Positions 57,840 to 64,000 of a stretch of 64,000 bases of DNA are shown here, one piece after another. The stretch comes from Malachius bipustulatus. Taxonomy: Eukaryota > Arthropoda > Insecta > Coleoptera > Melyridae. The stretch covers positions 44,114,012 to 44,178,011 of the forward strand of contig OU342630.1 in the NCBI GenBank assembly GCA_910589415.1, in the 5' to 3' direction. The notes below the pieces were generated by a model. The model saw nothing but the letters and a program-made list of their open reading frames with translations, searched no databases and had not been told where the DNA came from. The stretch's first letter is position 1. Every line of letters starts with the position of its first letter. Position numbers and translations under genes: made by a program.

Positions 57840-57952
57840 GTAGAACTAAGTCTCCGCCAGATTTAACACACTTTGATGCTGATGTTAGTCATTTTTGGAG
57901 TAAACGGAACGGTGTTAACGATAAAAAGAACATGGCTATCGAGTTCATTTAA
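57840..57952 (+). other. Possible terminal coding exon, unknown gene
   Basis: A good splice acceptor (TTTGTTAATTTATTTATAG) is followed by an open frame of 36 codons from 57842. It reads RTKSPPDLTHFDADVSHFWS, then KRNGVNDKKNMAIEFI and a stop at 57950-57952. GC content and codon choice stand above the AT-rich background. I recognise no family, and no upstream exon can be identified in the window, so this is only a candidate. Confidence 0.2.
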
Positions 57953-60900
57953 GAAGGCACGTTATTATTGTATAGCTACAAGATATATTAATGCCTTTAA
58001 CTATTATGTTTAATTTAAAATATTTTATTAAAAGTCGATTTTTCGAAGTCGAAATATTTGTTTTTATCACTTTTACTACTAATTTTTAGTTCAATGGCAT
58101 TTAACTTGGCTTGAAAGTATTTTACAATAATTGTTCAATGATAATGGTTATTTTCACTCAAGGAGGTGCTTAAAAATTCGATGACACTATCCTATAGATA
58201 ATCTTGTGTCGTGAAAACAGTTTTTATTAATAACCTCAGGTACGATTAAAGAACAGCTACTTTCTAGTCTGCGTATGAGATTAACACGTCATACGATATT
58301 CAGACAAGCCAGATGGAAACAGAAAACAGATGCGAGATCTCTTATCTATGTCAATAGAATTTGCAAAAGTTAGTAATTACGTATTTATTGGCTGCTTGAC
58401 ATAAAAGTTGCTTGAAGCTCTATAACCGATAAAAGATTTAGGAATATTTCTTCAGGGCTTTTATTACGTAGACTTGTCTTCAAGTATTTCAGCTTGATTT
58501 AATTAAAATTAGAATGAATATAAGGACCTGCATAGACACCGTTTAGGTGTAACCCTAAAAAATCAATTGTTTTCGAAAACTGAAAAGGTAGATTATCTGT
58601 TAACAGAAAAAAATTCGCCTCTGAGGGCTTGAACCAAGAACCAGAAAGCCGATAACTAAAATTGAAAGACATAATTAATTTAGAATGCAAAATTAATTGA
58701 TATTAGTTAAAGAAAGTGGTAAAAGGAAATATTATAAATATGATCTTTTAATCCTGAAATTAGTAATCTTTAATTATGGCTCAGTGAAACTTTCGATCAA
58801 TAATTTAACTTTTTTTGCGACGTTAAAAATATTAACTAAAATTCCAGGTAATAGCAAAACAGGAAAGGAAACAGTAGACTATATTTATAATGGAATTCAT
58901 TAATCGGTGGAGTCCGAAGACTAACGACGGGGAATTTAAATATAAGATAATTAGGTAACTTGTGAGGCTGTTTGAGTCAACATATTTCTGAATCATGGTC
59001 TAGAATTAAGCAATGGTAATGGAAATGTGGGATATAGTTTTACACCCCAAGCGACTAGACAATCAAAAGCATTTTCGTAATTTTCCTACCGACCATGGTG
59101 AACACTTTTAATGAAAGTACCTGTCTATGTATTTTTTTGTTGTTTTCTTCTAGATTATTCATTTTTGTGTTATACCTTGAAAATCTCATACTTTACAATA
59201 AAATTAATGATATCGATGTCTAGGTAGGTATGTATAGTCTTAAAAATTTAATGTTGATAAATTGCATGTCAATTAAATTCATAATTCATGATGTGAATGT
59301 TCACACTAGTCATTTACTGATGCTATATTTAAGACAACAGGTGTGATATTTGTGTCATAAGTCTTTGTAAATCCTATCGGATACTTCTCATCTTCCCAAG
59401 CTTTAATGATTATTTATATAACAATAGATACATACATAAATAATAAATTAGCATCCAATTTGCATTTTATTTAAACAAACTTTATCATGAAGATATGCAT
59501 ACTTGTTTCATAAAATGCAAATAAAAAAAATATTTGGATGAAATCTTTTGTTTAATTAATTTAACTATCCTGCTTGTTTTCTTTATCTTTTAATACGTCC
59601 AAGAATAATAAATAAGAATAATCAAAATAATCAGAATAATCAAACTCATTACAACTTTGTTGCAACATGACTATCTTCTAGATTCTCATCTAGATTTTAG
59701 TTTTCAACTTGGCAGATATAAAAAATCAGGTGTTAGAGAGAATAGTATTTTTTGAACAATATGTTGTCTGCTTTTTGCGTTCTGTTGCAAAGTAGAAATT
59801 TTTTAATTTTACAAAATGTCCGGATGCTCTATTTAAAAGCAGTTAAAAGCGGTTTTAAAAGCAGAAGAGAAATAGGATTTCAAATATGTTTGAAGTTAGC
59901 AATAAGATTTTGAATTAAAAAAAAACATATGGATTCATAGGGTACAAGTTTTAATTTTCTTAGAAACGCACGTTGTGGCGTAAGGATCTCCTATTGTATT
60001 GCCATTTGTCGTTGAGAGATTTTTGTATGAATTTGTGATTTTGATAGACAACAATTTGAATTTTTTGGAAGTGTCCATTTTTTTTCTTATAAACGCAAAT
60101 TTTTTCCTTTCTCTATAGCACAGCAGTGCAGCAGGAGCTTTATATGGCCCAGATTGCATTTTGAAGACAAAAAAGGAAGGAAAAAACATGGCTGTTCATG
60201 AAAATAACAAAATAAAAACATTGTTTCTATGGCATATGGCAGCACAGCAGGAGCTCTCTATGGCACAACAGAAGTTAGCCTAAAAATATTAAGTTTTTCC
60301 AAGTGCAACTTTCCATGATAGCACATCTGGGCCACTTCACTTTTTTTTTAACACCAAAAGTGGCGGAGGCAACTTCATTCACTGGATTATTAGTAATGCT
60401 TACTGTTAACAAACTGCATACTCAATAATTATTGTTAACAGAAAGAATCTGAGTTATTTAAAAATATAAAATATATTTAAGTATTATCACTAAACAATAT
60501 TACTATTGGAATAAAAACAATAACAATAAAAAAACACTAACACTTGATTAAACTTAATTTTTGATTTGAGATCTTCTAAGCATCAATTTTGATATAACCC
60601 TCATTACTTTGCCCTCACCATTATTATTATTATTTTTTTTAATAGAAACCTAATCTTTTCTCGAAAATTTATCGAACTGAGTTGCTATAATGATACTTCG
60701 GTTAGTGGAGTTGAAATTAACACTACACCTACAGGATGAAAAATTGAAAATAAAAATTGTTAGCTCTTATAAAATCTAATTGACAATTCGAAGGCAAACT
60801 CAAATTAAATAATAAAAATTGATTGTATTTTTAAACTAAAAAAGTAAAAAAAAAGAAAAATATATTCATCTTTTGACATTACATGTATTAATTCTCAGGA

Positions 60901-62279
60901 TTGGTCGGTAATCCAAGTGTTTTAGCTTGTTCACGACTAATTCGTTGGAATCGACACACAAATGTTTTTTTTTTATCTCAGAAGACTCCGAATTCGGAGT
61001 CGGCGTAGGTATTGAAGTTAATTTTTCTTATAAAAATCAGAAATTTATTCTACAAGAGAGTGAATCAATTTAAATAAATAAATCCCTATTTCCGATGTTT
61101 CATGATACCTAAGTATATAATCAGGAAAACCCAGACTATCAATTTTTGGCAAAAGCAATAGGTTGAATAGATAAAAAGATGAATAGAATGATGTAAGGAG
61201 GAAGAAGAAGTGATGGCATGGCGGTGAAACTTTAAAGTTGACGTGTCTGAGGTTACTTTAAAACAAATAATTTTTTTAAAGATTTTATGAATTTTATTAC
61301 GTAGAAGAAATTAGACTTTAGACAAAGAATGTTTTACCTGAGAATGCATTAAGTTTAAGAGGAAATGCAAAACTGGAAAGCTTTACACCCCCCGTAAATG
61401 GATTTAGGAGTAAATTAGCATAAATTACACCTAATTATACAGGTATTCGAAAACCCGCGTTGGCGGAACGAAAACAGTATCAGATATGTGATAACTATTC
61501 GAAGTAGGTACCTATACTTACCTACCTACACGGAATTTCAAAGTTTCTGTTTGTATGTGGTGAAATAAATAATAAATATATATCAAAAGGTCAAAAGTTG
61601 TTGCAAGCGAAATCTTGTCGTTAAATGTAACCAAATTTAGCACCTAACATTAAGAACAAGTCGTATTTAAAATGTTAATTGTCTCGTCTGTAACGGTTTG
61701 CAGTGAGTAAGTTTCAAGCTGCACGATTTTTACTTATGTTATTAGTCATCTACAAGAAGATCCACTTTTTTGTGAGTCATCAAGCTTTACTTTCAACAAT
61801 TTTCATACACAGACAGAATCGGCCTAAGCTACTTTGATTTACGATAGCATCTTTCATTAGATTTATCTTGAGTTCTATTACGAAATAGGCAGCTTTTGAA
61901 AATTAGTTAAGAACAATGATCAAAGTAACAGCAAGTGAAAACATTGTGACTCACAGAAATAAATTTGCATTTGAAACTGCACTGTCTCCACGAAACAAGT
62001 TTTTGGCTTGCATCTTAGACTATTGCGTAATATAACAACAAAAATCAAGTTCCTTAAGTGAAGGTATCTCAGAGGCCAAGGTAAACTTCTTTTTTCCCTT
62101 AATGTTCTTGAATACTTGTTATCTTATAATGTTAACTACTTGGGTATTTTAGGTATAACTACATTTGATTTAATATAATAAAAAATTTGTTTTTAATCTC
62201 AAATATTACAGGCAATACCGGAAGCAATAATAATCAGAAGTAATAAAATTACTGTAAGCAATCAATTTTTAGGCGAATA
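57953..62279. other. AT-rich DNA, nothing recognised
   Basis: About 4.3 kb without a supportable gene. An 18-base perfect palindrome GACTCCGAATTCGGAGTC lies at 60984-61001. A short imperfect direct repeat (GCAGCAGGAGCT) lies near 60127 and 60245. Confidence 0.45.
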
Positions 62280-63117
62280 TACAGAATGTATCTTTAATAT
62301 TGCGAAAAAATCTAAAGGCAGATTCTTCGGTAAAAAATAAACAAAAAATTCCCATTAACGTGTGTCATTTGAGATACTGGTGTAATTTTTATTTTATTTT
62401 GTCAGTTTCTTTTAAAGATATCTCAGAAACCGTTGGAAGTACAGAGCTCATAACTTTTGTACGGATCTTATCATTACATAAGCAACTTTTTTATTGCTAA
62501 CTAATTTTTTCATATGCCAGTGACGGAGGGTTGCGTAGGAATTGTTTGGTTCTTATAGGTATCTAGCACTGGGAAAATTGACATTTTAAAAGGGTTTTTT
62601 AACCGCCAATGTTTTCTGCACAAAAAAGGTCTTCTTGGCCCTAATTGCTAACGTGAGCCGTTATCGACAAAAATTGACATTACGAACTTGCTTTGGATGT
62701 TTCAAAACATGTGTCGGAAAATCAAGGGCAAAAACTTCGATTAATCCTATGATCTCTGAATATGGCACATGGAAAAAACTGAAATGTTATTAAAAAGTAG
62801 CTTATATCAATAATATGATATGTACTAAAGCTGAGTTTTGTATCTCAAAAGGTTATTCCCCAGATATCTTTAAAAAACTGTAAAAATAAACTTTCTTTGA
62901 CGGTATCTCAAAAACGGTGCATTTCCGGACACATATTAATGGAAAACATTCTGTTTATTTTTGAGCCAAGAATCATTCTTTAAATTTTTTCGCAATATTA
63001 AAGATACCAGATAAAGATAGAATATCTATAAAGATACCAGATAAAGATAGTATATCTATTAATTAAAAAATTACTAGTTTTTCATTTTACAAATTTTAAT
63101 TTTTGAAACACCCTGTA
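62280..63117. mobile_element. Inverted-repeat element with a CACCCTGTA right end
   Basis: TATCTTTAATATTGCGAAAA at 62289 pairs with TTTTCGCAATATTAAAGATA ending near 63006. The right end continues to AAACACCCTGTA at 63117 through a tandem 32-bp duplication (AAAGATACCAGATAAAGATA). No matching left terminus is present, so the element is truncated or rearranged. Confidence 0.5.
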
Positions 63118-64000
63118 TAGGGGTCGTACGCCTACTCCCTCTGAAACGTTACCTTCCAGACCAATTAGTGAGACCAGGACGGTTCCTTCGTTACAAGAAA
63201 TTTAGATGCTCACATACAGCGTATCTGACTCATATGTCATGCCTGATACTACCATTATCATTGTCATTACACTCCCTTAGGTTTTGGGAAGACTGCTCCT
63301 CGTTAATCTTGTGGGTGGGGTTTCTTATTGCTCAGGGGCAGATTTCAGGCGTTGTGTTTATAGTGCTCCAAATTGATGTCACAAAATGATAATAGCTGCT
63401 GATTCGCATTATGTCATAAGCCCTAGACTATAATGTATGATTAGGTATACGAATTACGAAGTAGGAATGCTTTTTGTTATTTCAAGAAAAACACATCCTT
63501 GAGCGTGTCAACTTTGAAACTACGTGTTTAAAGTTTAAACCAAAAAGTTTTTTTTAATAATTTTGATACCAACCATTTTTTTATAAATCTTCTCTGCAAC
63601 AACAAGTATTTTCTAATGGACCACAATTTTATTTATATCTACCAGTGGCTAGTTAAAACCACTGCTTTTTCTTAAAGAGGTATTTTTGAAACTTTTGACA
63701 AAAATGTTATCAAATGGTGTTTCTAAATATCTAAATAATAAATATCTAAGAAATGTTCCAAATATGGTGTTGGTATCGAAGTTAATATAGATACAAACAA
63801 CATGTTTTCCTTACAACTGTAAGATCCCGTTGTTTAAAAATTAAGACGTTGTCGCAAGGTAAAGGTGCTTGAAGAAGAACATGCATGGAAACAATAGATT
63901 ATAACAGAGTTTTATTAAGTTTGCAATTATACATCCACACACAGAATACAATAGAAAATATAAAAACACAGTGTGCAAGTGCAACACATATTAGCACCTA
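63118..64000. other. Intergenic DNA, nothing recognised
   Basis: A GC-average segment at 63120-63360 has short open frames but no recognisable protein. The rest is AT-rich. Confidence 0.4.

Noticed and set aside
59935..60189. 84-codon minus-strand ORF
   Set aside because: No recognisable domain; AT-rich context; ends without splice signals.

Overview
The window is AT-rich eukaryotic DNA. It most resembles an insect genome: it has the TAGGTACCTA-type short repeats, TA-target DNA transposons ending in CACCCTGTA, an LOA-like non-LTR retrotransposon and an insect-type NAA10 orthologue. I cannot place it to order. One assembly gap (500 N) is present.

Only one host gene is clear: NAA10, the catalytic subunit of the NatA N-terminal acetyltransferase, at 21598-22137 on the minus strand. 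Its coding region is a single exon with a probable 5'UTR intron. Three weaker hints of host exons are listed with low confidence: a CpG-rich candidate first exon near 34.36-34.62 kb, a candidate last exon at 57840-57952, and a small ORF at 37.8 kb.

Most of the rest that can be interpreted is mobile DNA. 1-5.4 kb holds two arrays of a 224-bp palindromic repeat and a long fold-back element. 8.7-10.5 kb holds a dead DDE transposase and a TTTCGCGAA-rich MITE. 11.8-17.2 kb is a stack of nested transposons: D carries a dead transposase, B (fold-back, with a gap-containing MITE inside) and C (2.9 kb, about 300-bp TIRs) sit in D's right arm. C carries a decayed PIN-like/CXC protein and five copies of an 18-bp palindrome. 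23.0-25.6 kb, just upstream of NAA10, is an outer inverted-repeat element holding two MITEs and a GC-richer tract with 42-bp repeats. 26-33 kb holds a THAP/P-like deletion derivative, two more dead transposases and a perfect inverted duplication with 142-bp arms.

40.0-45.0 kb is a complete non-LTR retrotransposon (two intact overlapping ORFs, 12-bp target-site duplication), followed 30 bp later by a PIF/Harbinger relic with a TAA duplication. 45.9-47.5 kb holds small fold-back elements. 51.3-54.8 kb is a Ty3/Gypsy-type LTR element with both LTRs and an AATG duplication but no RT, RNase H or integrase core. The remaining long stretches are AT-rich intergenic or intronic DNA without recognisable genes.

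The elements do not form a pathway. They record successive insertions, the youngest probably being the non-LTR element and the 31.1-kb palindrome.
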